A stretch of 64,000 nt of DNA from Lysinibacter cavernae (GCF_011758565.1 NZ_JAAMOX010000003.1:186001-250000); one strand, 5' to 3'. Shown: positions 17,721 to 27,201, counted from the stretch's first letter. Translations and numbers: made by a program. Notes: generated from the letters alone by a model not told the origin.

Positions 17721-18722
17721 ATGGAACCCATCTTTCTGCCGTCCAATCAGCCTCGCGACCGCTTTTACCAAGGAGGTAAACGCATCCAACAGCTTCGTGG
17801 CGAACCACTCATCGGCAACCGGGTACCTGAGGACTGGGTCGGCTCGTGCACCGCCCTCGACGGCCACAGTTCGCTCGGGACCACAACGCTGCCGGACGGC
17901 ACCCTGCTCGCGGACGCCGTGACATCAAACCCAATCGCTTGGCTCGGCCCGCACCATGTGGCAGCCTACGGCGCTGACCCGAAGATGCTGGTGAAGCTCC
18001 TCGACGCTGGGCAGCGGTTGCCGGTCCATGCGCACCCGCATGCCTCCTTTGCTCACGAACACCTTGGTCGTCACCACGGCAAGGCTGAGGCCTGGTACGT
18101 GCTCGAACCCGGAGACGTCTACGTTGGGCTCAAGCAAGACCTCGCCTCAGAAGACATGCTTGGATACGTCAAGGAGCAGGACAGCGAGCAACTCCTCGGC
18201 CTACTCCATCGGCGGCATGTTGAGCGGGGCGACAGCGTCTATGTTCCCCCCGGAGTGCTTCACGCAATCGGCGAAGGTATCCTCGTTGCCGAGATTCAAG
18301 AGCCAGAAGACATGTCAATCCTGCTTGAGTGGAACGGCTTTGAACTCGATGGCGAGCGAGATGGCCACCTCGGGCTCGGCTTCGAGCGAGCACTCGGCGC
18401 GGTCGAGCTTCTGGGCAGGTCGGAAGCGGAGGTGGATGCGCTTATCACGCGCGGCAAAACCGGCCCTTCTGTGCTTGCCAGCGAATCTAACGAGTACTTC
18501 AGGGTTGAGAGTTATCGCAACGATGACCTGCCCCTCACGCTCGACGCCGGCCTCCGCATCCTCATCGTCGCAGGAGGTTCCGTCACGCTGCACTGGGAGG
18601 AAGGCCACTCGGTTCCGGCGCCGCGTGGTAGCACCGTCCTCATCCCAAGCGGGGTCGGGCCGGTGCGCGTCACCGGCGAGGACAACGATACGTTTCTTGT
18701 CATTTGCAGGCCACCGCTGTGA
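17721..18722 (+). CDS. Class I mannose-6-phosphate isomerase-like protein
   Basis: This 333-residue cupin-type isomerase carries a metal-binding cluster in LPVHAHPHASFAHEHLG and a Lys/Glu segment GKAEAWYVLEPG. The VYVPPGVLHAIGEGILVAEIQ segment provides the remaining histidine. The family interconverts mannose-6-phosphate and fructose-6-phosphate, but divergent members act on other sugars. Here the context (kinase, aldolases, DUF4432 epimerase) suggests a pathway-specific ketose/aldose isomerase rather than housekeeping ManA. The ATG at 17721 follows AAGGAG at 17705-17710. The last base pairs overlap the next gene (GTGA). Confidence 0.8.
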   Translation: MEPIFLPSNQPRDRFYQGGKRIQQLRGEPLIGNRVPEDWVGSCTALDGHSSLGTTTLPDGTLLADAVTSNPIAWLGPHHVAAYGADPKMLVKLLDAGQRLPVHAHPHASFAHEHLGRHHGKAEAWYVLEPGDVYVGLKQDLASEDMLGYVKEQDSEQLLGLLHRRHVERGDSVYVPPGVLHAIGEGILVAEIQEPEDMSILLEWNGFELDGERDGHLGLGFERALGAVELLGRSEAEVDALITRGKTGPSVLASESNEYFRVESYRNDDLPLTLDAGLRILIVAGGSVTLHWEEGHSVPAPRGSTVLIPSGVGPVRVTGEDNDTFLVICRPPL

Positions 18723-19762
18723 GCGCCGCAACGGGACAGGGCGCAATGGGGCAGGGCGCAACGCCGTCGGCAGGAAGACTCCTCTCAAGCGGACTCGTGT
18801 CGAGGGCAGATGCCCTCGCGAGCGTCACCGATCGGCTTGATACCTCGGGAACGGGACACGGGACACGCATCATCGAGGTGAGGCTGTTAGGGGGCCTCAC
18901 CTTTGAACTCCTACCAGACCACGGACTCGACATTGGGGCAGCCTGGTTCGACGGCATCCCCTTCGCCTGGAGGTCTCCCGTTCTCGGTGATGTCCGTGAC
19001 ACCGGCACTGCCCAACCCGGATTTCTCGACCGGTTCCACGGCGGGCTACTCGTCACCTGCGGGCTCGACAATATTGGTCCGGCAACGGCCACCCACGAGA
19101 TGCACGGTTCGCACCACCGAAAGCAAGCCACAGAGGTTCGTTGGGAACGGATGCTTGTCGACGACGAACTCACCGTTCGGGTGAGCGGGCTCATCGACAG
19201 CATCGAGATCTTCGGCAGGCGGGTCACGCTTCGGCGCACCGTGACCGCGCGCACTGGCAGCTCGGCGATAACGATTGACGATGTCATCCACAACGAGGGC
19301 TACAGTCCGGCAGCGATTCCATGCCTCTACCACGTCAATTTTGGTGCACCGTTTCTTGAACAGGGTTCGCGCATCCTCGTCGATGCCGGGACCGTCACCG
19401 CCCGCGAACACGTTGACGAGGTTCCAGAGCACACCACATTTCCCGAACCAACAACCACCATGATCGAGGGGGTGTTTGAATACGGGGCACTCGCAAGTTC
19501 GGAGGGGACGGCCTCCGCTGTTGTGCAATCCCCTTGGTCAAACCGAGTTGCAACCGTGAGTTGGAACGTGGATGCGCTGCCCCGGCTGTTCCAATGGGTC
19601 TGGCCAACACGAGGCGGGTGGGCCCTCGGAATCGAGCCGGCAAACGCACCTCTGTTTGGCCCAGACCGTACCGGCGATTCGCTCGGCGCGCCGATGCTTG
19701 AACCCGGTGCTTCCAGGGCTCATAGTGTGCGGATTGAACTAGGATTTAGAACCGGGGCCTGA
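18719..19762 (+). CDS. DUF4432 family protein (aldose 1-epimerase-like)
   Basis: This 347-residue galactose-mutarotase-fold protein has the DUF4432 hallmarks FELLPDHGLDIGAAWFDG, the GGLLVTCGLDNIG segment and CLYHVNFGAP. Members are found in sugar-acid and polyol operons and are presumed to be mutarotases or epimerases; the exact reaction is not established. The GTG start at 18719 overlaps the isomerase stop codon by 4 bp, so the two are coupled. The N-terminal 20 residues are Gly/Ala-rich and may not be folded. Confidence 0.75.
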   Translation: MSAATGQGAMGQGATPSAGRLLSSGLVSRADALASVTDRLDTSGTGHGTRIIEVRLLGGLTFELLPDHGLDIGAAWFDGIPFAWRSPVLGDVRDTGTAQPGFLDRFHGGLLVTCGLDNIGPATATHEMHGSHHRKQATEVRWERMLVDDELTVRVSGLIDSIEIFGRRVTLRRTVTARTGSSAITIDDVIHNEGYSPAAIPCLYHVNFGAPFLEQGSRILVDAGTVTAREHVDEVPEHTTFPEPTTTMIEGVFEYGALASSEGTASAVVQSPWSNRVATVSWNVDALPRLFQWVWPTRGGWALGIEPANAPLFGPDRTGDSLGAPMLEPGASRAHSVRIELGFRTGA

Positions 19763-19804
19763 GCAATTCCATACCCCTCACGGGGAGACGCAGGAGACGA
19801 CAAC

Positions 19805-20827
19805 ATGGCAGCACCAAAGACCGGGCGTCCCACCATGATTGACGTGGCTGCCGATGCTGGAGTCAGCCTCAAAACGGTTTCTCGCGTGGTCAACGAGGTT
19901 CCGACGGTTGATCCCTCGCTCGCGGCACGAGTTCGTGTCTCAATCGCAAAGCTTGGGTTCCGCCGCAATGAAGTCGCCGCGAGCCTGCGTGCCGGCGGAG
20001 AGACTCGAACCATCGGTCTCATCACTGCCGACCTGTCCAACGCGTTCTACTCAACGCTGTCGAGCGAAGTCGCCCGCATCGCACGCAACCACGGGTTCCA
20101 AGTCATTATTGCGTCGTCAGAGGAAGATCCTGAACTCGAACAAGCGACTGCACTCGATCTGTGTCAGCGTCGCGTGAGCGGCCTGATTATTATTGCGGCC
20201 AGCGACGACCACACCTACCTCACGCCTGAAATTGAGCGGGGCATCCCCGCTGTCTTCATCGACCGCCCTGCCCAGGGTATCGAGGCAGATTCGTTTTTGA
20301 TCGACAATTTTGGGGGAACCGCGGATGCCGTGCGCCGGCTCGTCGCAAAGGGCCACACTCGCATCGGCTTTGTCTTCGACTCCAATTCGATTTACACGAT
20401 GCGGGAACGCAAGCGCGGCGCCCTGCATGCCCTCGCTGAGGCTGGAATCGCCGAAGAGCCAGAACTCTTGGTCATCGGGTCTCACGCCCCGCCCCAGGCA
20501 GCGGAGGCCGTTCGCACGATGGTGAGGCGTGAAGAGCCGCCAACCGCGATTGTGTGCGGAAACAACCGCAGCCTCATCGGGGCGTTAGTAGCCCTTGCGG
20601 AACTTCCAAACAATGAGGGTGAGGCTATCGAGGTCATTGGCTTCGATGACTTTGAGTTTTCGCCGCTCGTGCCCCGCCCCATCAGCTTGATTGCCTACGA
20701 TACTGGCGCGCTCGGTTCGCTCGCCGCCACTCGTTTGTTTGAGCGTATTCATGGCGATACTTCTCCTGCAGAGCATCATTTTGAGGAGACAACCCTGATT
20801 GAGCGCGGACGACGCTCACCGGCGTAG
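19805..20827 (+). CDS. LacI-family transcriptional regulator 1 (module A)
   Basis: This 340-residue repressor has an N-terminal helix-turn-helix with recognition segment VSLKTVSRVVN and the hinge FRRNEVAASLRAG. The periplasmic-binding-protein-like ligand domain runs from about residue 62 (TIGLITADLSNAFY). AGGAG precedes the ATG. It is the last gene of the PfkB operon, 42 bp after the DUF4432 gene. It is the best candidate for binding the family A operators at 16605-16616 and 28247-28264 (inference from position). Confidence 0.9.
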   Translation: MAAPKTGRPTMIDVAADAGVSLKTVSRVVNEVPTVDPSLAARVRVSIAKLGFRRNEVAASLRAGGETRTIGLITADLSNAFYSTLSSEVARIARNHGFQVIIASSEEDPELEQATALDLCQRRVSGLIIIAASDDHTYLTPEIERGIPAVFIDRPAQGIEADSFLIDNFGGTADAVRRLVAKGHTRIGFVFDSNSIYTMRERKRGALHALAEAGIAEEPELLVIGSHAPPQAAEAVRTMVRREEPPTAIVCGNNRSLIGALVALAELPNNEGEAIEVIGFDDFEFSPLVPRPISLIAYDTGALGSLAATRLFERIHGDTSPAEHHFEETTLIERGRRSPA

Positions 20828-20861
20828 TCGGGGCCGTCCGTTAGGGCGCAGAAAATAGTTC

Positions 20862-20877
20862 TTGCCATCGATGGCAA
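20862..20877. promoter_or_regulatory. LacI-type operator, family B (site B1)
   Basis: TTGCCATCGATGGCAA is a perfect 16-bp palindrome with central CG, 108 bp upstream of the second LacI gene. With site B2 at 20906 it forms a pair whose centres are 44 bp apart, close to four helical turns, suited to cooperative binding or looping. Confidence 0.72.
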
Positions 20878-20905
20878 AGAGGCGCATGATGGACGTACTC
20901 ACCAA

Positions 20906-20921
20906 ATGACATCGATGACAT
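20906..20921. promoter_or_regulatory. LacI-type operator, family B (site B2)
   Basis: ATGACATCGATGACAT shares the TGnCATCGATGnCA core of family B and lies 64 bp upstream of the second LacI start codon, in the promoter of the LacI2-FGGY kinase-aldolase operon. Confidence 0.7.
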
Positions 20922-20985
20922 AGCGGGAACGCCAGCCACAATCGTGACCCCGTATCAGCGATGAACCCGTCGCAAGGAACCGGCA

Positions 20986-21990
20986 ATGACGCCAAACCAG
21001 ACCCAGCAGAGCACACTCAGAGACGTCGCAGAGCGTTCAGGGGTGAGCATCCGCACCGCATCACGGGTGCTCAATAACGACACAAAGGTCGCCGCAAAAA
21101 CCCGCTCGATTGTGCAACTCGCCATGAGCGAGCTCGGCTATACACCCGACCTTGCCGCACGGTCGCTCAGAGCCGGAACCGACTCAACGATCGGACTGCT
21201 TGTTGAATCAATAGCCGACCCGTTCTTCTCAGAACTTGCCGAAGCGGTCGAAAGCGTCATGTCCGCTCACGGGCAATCAGTTTTTGTGTCAAGCACGCAC
21301 AGAGAGCCGTCAACTGAGCGCAGAATCCTCGGCACGCTCCTCCAGCGTCGAATCTCCGGAGCCATCATCACACCGACCGAAGGTGACCACGATTGGCTGA
21401 CGACATCCAATGCTCCGATCGTCTGCATCGATCGCCCGAGCAGGGGCGCGGCAACGGATGTTGTCCGCATCAACGACGCAGAGGCCGCAAGCGCCGCCGT
21501 TGCCCACCTCCTCGCCGCTGGGCATCATCGCATTGCGTACGTCGGGGACCTCCCGACCAACACGACCTCGCTCGACCGGCAACTGGCATACGAAGCGACC
21601 CTTCGGCGCTCAGGAATCGTTCCAGACCCTGAGCTTGTGCATTCGACCTGTCAAACGTCGGACGATGCCGCAACCGCAACCAGGCGGCTCATGGCGCTCA
21701 CGCATCCACCAACCGCGATCTTCTCGTCGGCGACCCGCAGTTCACTCGGTGTTGTCCCCGAGCTGCATCGACTGGGCCGCACCGACGTCGCGCTTGTCGG
21801 ATTTGGCGATTTTGCCATGGCCGACACGCTCTCCCCCGCGATCACCGTTGTTGAACACTCGGCTGCGACCATCGGCACCATCGCAGCCGACCGGTTACTC
21901 GCTCGAATAGCTGACCCAACGCTCGACCCAACAACCATCTACGTGCCTACCCGCATCGTGGCGCGAGGCTCTGGAGAACTGCGACCATGA
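20986..21990 (+). CDS. LacI-family transcriptional regulator 2 (module B)
   Basis: This 334-residue repressor has HTH recognition segment VSIRTASRVLN, hinge YTPDLAARSLRAG and an effector domain beginning TIGLLVESIADPF. It is only moderately similar to the neighbouring LacI, and its recognition helix differs in the base-contacting positions (IR versus LK), which fits two distinct operator families. Its own promoter holds two family B palindromes, so it probably autoregulates. The last 4 bp overlap the FGGY kinase gene. Confidence 0.9.
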   Translation: MTPNQTQQSTLRDVAERSGVSIRTASRVLNNDTKVAAKTRSIVQLAMSELGYTPDLAARSLRAGTDSTIGLLVESIADPFFSELAEAVESVMSAHGQSVFVSSTHREPSTERRILGTLLQRRISGAIITPTEGDHDWLTTSNAPIVCIDRPSRGAATDVVRINDAEAASAAVAHLLAAGHHRIAYVGDLPTNTTSLDRQLAYEATLRRSGIVPDPELVHSTCQTSDDAATATRRLMALTHPPTAIFSSATRSSLGVVPELHRLGRTDVALVGFGDFAMADTLSPAITVVEHSAATIGTIAADRLLARIADPTLDPTTIYVPTRIVARGSGELRP

Positions 21991-23369
21991 CGCTCACGGT
22001 TACGATCGGGCTTGACCTTGGAACAACCGTGTCAAAAGCCATCGCTCGACTCGCCGACGGCGAAACGATTGGCACGGCCAACCGTTCTTCCACCTGGTTG
22101 ACAACATCGGACGGGCACACTGAAACCGATGCCAACGGATATATCGAACTTGCCATTGGGCTGTTGAACGACGTGGTAGCCGAGGCAGAGGCGCTCAGGG
22201 GCCCTGTCAGCGTCAGCGCCGTTGGCATCACTGGCCTTGCCGAAAGCGGTGTGCTGCTCAACAGCTCCGGTCAGCCCATTGCGCCCGTTGTCGCATGGTT
22301 CGACCGTCGCGGTGAAACAGAGACGGCGCTCATCTCGAAGCACGCCCCTGCGTTTGCTTCGGCCTTCGCCGCGGCAACCGGCCTTCCCTGGGACTGCCAG
22401 CCCAGCGTTGCAAAACTCCTCTCTTTCCGGGCAGCAGGCATCCCCATTACGCAAGGCTCTCGCTGGCTGAGCGTGCAGGAGTGGGTTGCCTTTGCCCTCG
22501 GCGCGGATCAGGTGCGTGAGCCGTCGCTCGCGTCACGCACCGGTCTTATTGACCAAGACACCGGCGAACTGTGGGAGCCCATCCGCGAGCTCGCCGGCCT
22601 GCCAGCCCGGTTCCTGCCTCCGGCAGTGACAGCTGGGGTTTCGGCCGGCATTCTGAAACACGCTGGGCTCCCCGCGCAATATGCCGACGCGATCGTCACC
22701 GTTGCGGGGCACGATCATCCTGTCGCCGCTGTTGGCGCAGGGGCAGTCGGCCCGGATGCCGTCTTCAACTCGTCTGGCACCGCCGACGTCGTTCTCCGCT
22801 CAATTTCGGGGGAAGTGGATGCCGCGACCCGGCTCAGCCTCGTACGGGCAGGCTGGTCGCTTGGCGCCCACGTCCTGCCGCAGACGTCACTCCTCATCGG
22901 CGGTGCGCGCGGCGGGCTCTTCCTCCGACGCATCCTCAACCTGCTCGGCGCACAGGATCAGCCGGAACGCGACGCCCTCGATCTTGCGGCAACCTCGGTC
23001 GGTGACCTGCCAGAGGGGCTTCTGCTCTCTGGCACCGGCCCAACGGGCGACGACGTTCAGATCGCGCTCAGGGACGACGCAAGCCCGGCAGCGCTCTGGG
23101 CTGCAGCCACCCGCCTCACGGCAGGCAACCTACACGACCTGCTGGAAAGCCTCGGCCCAATCGTTGGCCGCAGCGGCGAGATTGTGGCCGCCGGAGGATG
23201 GACCCGCATGATGAGCGTCAGGCTTGCCAAACGGGCGGCGATGCCGGGAATCCGCTTTGCCAAAGACGATCAGCCGGGACTTGTCGGCGCCGCCATGTTT
23301 GCCAGGCAGGCTGCCGAGCCGTTGGCATCGTTTGCGGCCTCGGCACCCACAAACCAACACCATATATAA
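21987..23369 (+). CDS. FGGY-family carbohydrate kinase
   Basis: This 460-residue ASKHA-fold kinase has the phosphate-1 motif TIGLDLGTTVSKA, the substrate-side VVAWFDRRGE, and the adenosine region AGHDHPVAAVGAGAVGP followed by NSSGTAD. The family phosphorylates ketoses and polyols such as xylulose, ribulose, fuculose, erythritol and gluconate. The gene is coupled to LacI2 (ATGA overlap) and followed after 12 bp by the LacD/YihT-like aldolase. This suggests phosphorylation of a ketose that the aldolase then cleaves. Confidence 0.87.
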   Translation: MTLTVTIGLDLGTTVSKAIARLADGETIGTANRSSTWLTTSDGHTETDANGYIELAIGLLNDVVAEAEALRGPVSVSAVGITGLAESGVLLNSSGQPIAPVVAWFDRRGETETALISKHAPAFASAFAAATGLPWDCQPSVAKLLSFRAAGIPITQGSRWLSVQEWVAFALGADQVREPSLASRTGLIDQDTGELWEPIRELAGLPARFLPPAVTAGVSAGILKHAGLPAQYADAIVTVAGHDHPVAAVGAGAVGPDAVFNSSGTADVVLRSISGEVDAATRLSLVRAGWSLGAHVLPQTSLLIGGARGGLFLRRILNLLGAQDQPERDALDLAATSVGDLPEGLLLSGTGPTGDDVQIALRDDASPAALWAAATRLTAGNLHDLLESLGPIVGRSGEIVAAGGWTRMMSVRLAKRAAMPGIRFAKDDQPGLVGAAMFARQAAEPLASFAASAPTNQHHI

Positions 23370-23381
23370 AGGAGCACCACC

Positions 23382-24317
23382 ATGACTGAAACCTCGTCAA
23401 CGAGCGCCGCGGTTCACACGCTCAACAGTATTGCCCTCGACGATGGCATCTTCGCCATCATTGCGATGGATCAGCGCAACACCCTCCGCCGCATGTTCAA
23501 GGCGGTTGGACGAGAGGGCACCGATGCTGAGCTACTCGAATCAAAGCGCGACGTTGCGCGGGCACTCAGCCCGTACGCCTCCGGAATCCTCTTCGACCCA
23601 ACATTCGGCGTTCCTGCACTCGCAGGCAACGATGCCCTCGCCGACAGCTGCGGGCTCCTTATTGCTTCTGAACCCGCCGTGCGAGGAACCTTCAACGGCG
23701 AGCCTCAGACGCACCGCGATCCCGAGCTCAACTCGCAGTGGGTCCTTGAGCAGGGGGGCGACGCCAATAAGTTCTTTGTGCAGCTGCGGGCTGACCGTCC
23801 TTCGCCTCAGCCGGGCGAACCCGATCTTGTAGCCAATGCCATTGCCGCAACAGCAGAGGTTATTGCCGACGCGAAGGCCGCAGGCATTCCCGCCGTCATC
23901 GAGAACCTGGTCTACCCACTCCCAGGAGAAGATCTCAGCGGCAAAGCGCTGGAGGACGCGGTCGTCGAATCTGCGCGGGCCCTCAACGAGCTTGACGCCG
24001 ACCTGCTCAAACTTGAATACCCTGGCTCTCCCGAAGGTGTGCGTCGGTTAGCCTCCGTGCTCGACCGGCCGTGGGCAATCCTCTCTGCCGGTGTCCCGTT
24101 TGATCGTTTCGAGGAGGTGCTCAAGATCGCGTTTGACGAGGGAGGGGCCTCGGGTTTCATCGCTGGCCGTTCCATCTGGCGTGAATCTATCGAGGTCGAC
24201 GGCGCCGAACGAGCGACGTTCCTCAGCGAGGTCGCACGGCCGCGACTCGAACGACTCGTGTCTATCGCGACCGAACGCGCACGCCCATGGACGAGCGTTG
24301 TCAGCGTCAGCAACTAG
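23382..24317 (+). CDS. LacD/YihT-type class I aldolase
   Basis: This 311-residue TIM-barrel aldolase is close in pattern to tagatose-1,6-bisphosphate aldolase LacD and sulfofructose-1-phosphate aldolase YihT. It shares FAIIAMDQRNTLRRMF, RALSPYASGILFDPTFG, ADLLKLEYPGSPEGVRRL with the Schiff-base lysine, AILSAGVPFDRF and GASGFIAGRSIWRE. The products are expected to include dihydroxyacetone phosphate. No sulfoquinovosidase or SLA-handling gene is nearby, so a sulfo-sugar role is not supported. The strong ribosome-binding site AAAGGAG precedes the ATG. Confidence 0.82.
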   Translation: MTETSSTSAAVHTLNSIALDDGIFAIIAMDQRNTLRRMFKAVGREGTDAELLESKRDVARALSPYASGILFDPTFGVPALAGNDALADSCGLLIASEPAVRGTFNGEPQTHRDPELNSQWVLEQGGDANKFFVQLRADRPSPQPGEPDLVANAIAATAEVIADAKAAGIPAVIENLVYPLPGEDLSGKALEDAVVESARALNELDADLLKLEYPGSPEGVRRLASVLDRPWAILSAGVPFDRFEEVLKIAFDEGGASGFIAGRSIWRESIEVDGAERATFLSEVARPRLERLVSIATERARPWTSVVSVSN

Positions 24318-24330
24318 CCTCCGCGCCATT

Positions 24331-24936
24331 ATGGTCTGCGGCGCGGCAGCGAGCGGAAAAACCTCTGTCGGACACGGCCTTTCGCGTGCCATCGGCTGGC
24401 CGCTGCTTGACCTTGACGAGGTCGCGCCGCCGGCCGCGACGCTGGTCGGCGAGGCATCCGGGTTACTCGTTCATCGAGAACGAATGGATGCCTCGCCGAC
24501 CCGCTCCGCTGCCGACCGTCGCCGCTACGACGCGCTCCTCGCTGAGGCGCGACGCACCCTCGCGCAGGGGGGCGAGGTCAAGGCCGCAACGCTGCCGCCG
24601 TTTCTTCGCACTGGCATTGTGCTCGTCGCCCCGTTCACGCTCGAACGGATGCTGCCGCACGCCTTTGAGGCTGCAATCGCCTCGCTCGGAATCGTGCGGG
24701 CCGAGGCCGCGCTGGTCTGGGTCGACACCCCAGCCTCGGTGACCGCACAGCGAATGCGGTGGCGGGCGGCCGACCGTGACGCTGCCCGTATCCGTGCCGA
24801 ACGAGCCGGTGGGCCATTGACAAGCACGCCGCCCGCACAGGAGGGCATCCCACTCACCCCGCATCTCCGCAGCGATGGGCTTCTCCCTGTTACCCGCCAG
24901 GTCGCGCTACTCATACAGGCTCTGCAGGACCGCTAG
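24331..24936 (+). CDS. P-loop kinase, gluconokinase/shikimate kinase-like
   Basis: This is a protein of about 201 residues with Walker A motif CGAAASGKTS at the very N-terminus and DLDEV following the next helix. RMRWRAADRDAARIRAERAG provides lid-type arginines. The fold suggests a small-molecule kinase, but the substrate is unclear. The ATG at 24331 leaves only three residues before the P-loop; a TTG at 24298 overlapping the aldolase end would add 11 residues and a fuller first strand. It is the last gene of the module B operon. Confidence 0.65.
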   Translation: MVCGAAASGKTSVGHGLSRAIGWPLLDLDEVAPPAATLVGEASGLLVHRERMDASPTRSAADRRRYDALLAEARRTLAQGGEVKAATLPPFLRTGIVLVAPFTLERMLPHAFEAAIASLGIVRAEAALVWVDTPASVTAQRMRWRAADRDAARIRAERAGGPLTSTPPAQEGIPLTPHLRSDGLLPVTRQVALLIQALQDR

Positions 24937-24967
24937 CATCGTCGCGCAGCACTCGCGTCTCAGCAAA

Positions 24968-25001
24968 AAGTTCCCCTCCCGCCAAAGCGGGAGGGGAACT
25001 T
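24968..25001. terminator. Bidirectional terminator between module B operon and ABC transporter operon
   Basis: A perfect 15-bp stem (AAGTTCCCCTCCCGC with its complement) closes a CAAA tetraloop. Read on the minus strand it is followed by TTTTTGC, a good intrinsic terminator for the binding-protein gene ending at 25021. On the plus strand it ends the kinase transcript. Confidence 0.85.
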
Positions 25002-25020
25002 GTTGTGTCAGGCGCTCAGA

Positions 25021-26025
25021 CTATGAGCAGCTTGACTTGTACACGTAGTCGGCTCCGTCGGTCTCGATGTTATCGAGGGTCAGAACCTTGAAGCCCGTCT
25101 GAATCTTCTCTTCGGTCTTCTCTCCCTTGATCGCCTTGATGGCCTGCTGGACACCGTCGCTACCGATTGTTGCTGGCTGCTGAGCGACAAGCGCCTGTAC
25201 GGTGCCTTCCTTCAGCTGCGCAACCTGGGCGGGGCCAGCGTCAAAGCCAACGATCGACACGGTGTCCTGCTTGCCAGACTGACGAACACCGGTTGCCGTT
25301 CCCTCAGCCGAGAACAGGTTGGCCGCGAAGATTCCAACGATGTCTGGGTCCTTTGCGAGCGCGGCAGTCACGAGACGCGCGGCTTCAGCCGGGTCGTTGT
25401 GGCTGTACTGCACGCCAAGGTACTCAAACTTGCTGTCTTCGCCAACAGCCTTCTCAAAGCCCTCGGCGCGTGCGTCGGTGGTTGAGATGCCGGGGTCAAC
25501 CGAGATCACGAGGACCTTGCCACCATCGGGGTGCAGCTCCTGAATAGCCTTGAACGCCTCAGCGCCGCCGCCAAGGTTGTCAGACGCGATCTGCGAGGCC
25601 GCGAAGGATGGGTCCTCAACGGTGGTGTCAACAAGCACAACCTTGATGCCAGCATCAGCCGCTGCGCGGAGCGGAGCCTGCATCGCGGTTACGTCCGTTG
25701 GAGCCACCAGAATGGCGTCAGGCTTTGAAGCCACAACGGAGTCGATGATTGGTTTCTGCAGCGTTGGGTCAAATTTGGCCGGGCCCTGAGTATTGACCGT
25801 TGCGCCAAGCTTCGCGGCTTCTTCTTCGATGCCACACTGCATGCTGATGTAGAACTCGTCGCCAGCAACGCCTTGGATGAAGGACAGCTTGTATTCGCCG
25901 TCTCCTCCGCCTGCTGCTGAGCTTTCGCCACCGCTTGGGGTGTCGCCGGATGCACATCCGGCGAGTCCGGTGACGGCAAGACCGCCGATAGCGATCATGG
26001 AGATGAGTTGCCTCTTGAACTTCAT
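25021..26025 (-). CDS. CUT2 sugar ABC transporter substrate-binding lipoprotein (RbsB/FrcB-like)
   Basis: This 334-residue binding protein has an N-terminal lipoprotein signal ending in VTGLAGC. A type I periplasmic-binding fold follows (LSFIQGVAGDEFYISMQCG, AILVAPTDVTAMQAPLRAA, VVLVDTTVEDPSFAAS, VSIVGFDAGPAQVAQLKEG). It would capture a monosaccharide or polyol outside the cell. The start at 26025 is chosen because AAAGGAGC lies 8-15 bp upstream; an ATG at 26046 is upstream of that site. It is the last gene of the ATPase-permease-binding protein operon. Confidence 0.92.
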   Translation of the reverse strand: MKFKRQLISMIAIGGLAVTGLAGCASGDTPSGGESSAAGGGDGEYKLSFIQGVAGDEFYISMQCGIEEEAAKLGATVNTQGPAKFDPTLQKPIIDSVVASKPDAILVAPTDVTAMQAPLRAAADAGIKVVLVDTTVEDPSFAASQIASDNLGGGAEAFKAIQELHPDGGKVLVISVDPGISTTDARAEGFEKAVGEDSKFEYLGVQYSHNDPAEAARLVTAALAKDPDIVGIFAANLFSAEGTATGVRQSGKQDTVSIVGFDAGPAQVAQLKEGTVQALVAQQPATIGSDGVQQAIKAIKGEKTEEKIQTGFKVLTLDNIETDGADYVYKSSCS

Positions 26026-26097
26026 TGTTACTGCTCCTTTTTGCAATCGTATTCTTGGTTTGGCTTCTGCGGACGGCTACCCGTCAACGGTCGCCGG

Positions 26098-27201
26098 CTA
26101 TTGTGGCTCTTTTCGCGGCGTACGGTTCGCCTTCTTCTTATGCCCGCTTCCTCGAGCGGCCGCGGCCCGTCGCCGCTGGTCAATGTAGACGGCAAGGATG
26201 AGGACCGTACCAACGGCCACCTGCTGCCAGAACGGCTGCACTCCGACAATGACAAAGCCATTCTGAAGGACTGCCGGAATAAAGAGGCCAACCACGGTGC
26301 CGAAGATGGTTCCGACGCCACCAAAGAGGCTTGTCCCGCCGATTACGACCGCGGCGATCACGTTGAGGTTGGTCTGCGCTTGGCCGGCGATTGCCGTCGT
26401 ACCAAACTGCGAGAGCGAGAGAATGCCGCCGACGCCCGCGAGTCCACCCGAGATCGCGTAAACCATGATGAGCTGGCGGTCGACCTTCACCCCAACTCGG
26501 CGCGCTGCCTCCTCGTTTGATCCGACCGCAAACGTGTACAGACCAAACTTGGTGAAATGAAGGATGATCGCAAAGATCACGATGAACACAATCGCGATGA
26601 GCGAGATCAGGGGAAGGGTTGTTCCCCAGACATTGCCGTAGCCAATGGTGTCCTGCAGCACAACCGGCACGTTCCGGATGTCAACACCGCCGGTGATGAC
26701 CTGGGAAAGCCCGAGGGCGCCTCCAAGCGTTCCAAGGGTGACGATCAGCGGCGGCACTTTTGCCTTTGCGATGAGCACACCGTTGAGGAGGCCCCAGGCG
26801 ATGCCGCAACCAACCGAGACGAGGATGCCAACAAAGGCGGTTGCCCACCCCTGGTCGCCCATCTCACGCATGACAATCGCAGAGACCACGCCGGAGAAGA
26901 CGAGCACCGAGCCGACGGAGAGATCAATACCGCTTGTAATGATGACAAACGTCATCCCGATGCCAAGCACACCAAGGATGGACACATTCTGGACGATCTG
27001 GCGAACGTTCGTCCAATCGGGGAAAATCGTTGGCGCGAGCGCCGTGAAGATAAGGAAGATCGCAACGAGCACGATCAGGATCTGGAAGGCCTGAATCCGA
27101 AGCACCTTGCCGAGGACGCCGTCCTCGCTGAAGAGCCCACCTTTGGGGGCATCAGGATTGCGGGTTGGGATTGACTCCGTGTTCGTCACAAGTTTTCTCA
27201 T
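26098..27201 (-). CDS. CUT2 sugar ABC transporter permease (RbsC/FrcC-like)
   Basis: This 367-residue integral membrane protein has eight to ten hydrophobic segments and the RbsC-type patterns GIGMTFVIITSGIDLSVGS, GLLNGVLIAKAKVPPLIVTLG and SLFGGVGTIFGTVVGLF. It has a basic C-terminal tail. It forms the translocation path as a homodimer. The start overlaps the ATPase stop by 4 bp. It is co-transcribed with the ATPase (upstream) and the binding protein (downstream). Confidence 0.92.
   Translation of the reverse strand: MRKLVTNTESIPTRNPDAPKGGLFSEDGVLGKVLRIQAFQILIVLVAIFLIFTALAPTIFPDWTNVRQIVQNVSILGVLGIGMTFVIITSGIDLSVGSVLVFSGVVSAIVMREMGDQGWATAFVGILVSVGCGIAWGLLNGVLIAKAKVPPLIVTLGTLGGALGLSQVITGGVDIRNVPVVLQDTIGYGNVWGTTLPLISLIAIVFIVIFAIILHFTKFGLYTFAVGSNEEAARRVGVKVDRQLIMVYAISGGLAGVGGILSLSQFGTTAIAGQAQTNLNVIAAVVIGGTSLFGGVGTIFGTVVGLFIPAVLQNGFVIVGVQPFWQQVAVGTVLILAVYIDQRRRAAAARGSGHKKKANRTPRKEPQ

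Noticed and set aside
23382-24317. Sulfoquinovose (sulfo-EMP) pathway suggested by the YihT-like aldolase
   Set aside because: No sulfoquinovosidase, SQ isomerase (AGE fold) or SLA reductase/dehydrogenase cluster was found, and the kinase partner is FGGY rather than PfkB.
26557-27174. Plus-strand 205-residue open frame opposite the sugar ABC permease
   Set aside because: Its very polar Asp/Glu/Arg/His-rich composition is the expected mirror of a hydrophobic membrane protein, and there is no ribosome-binding site.
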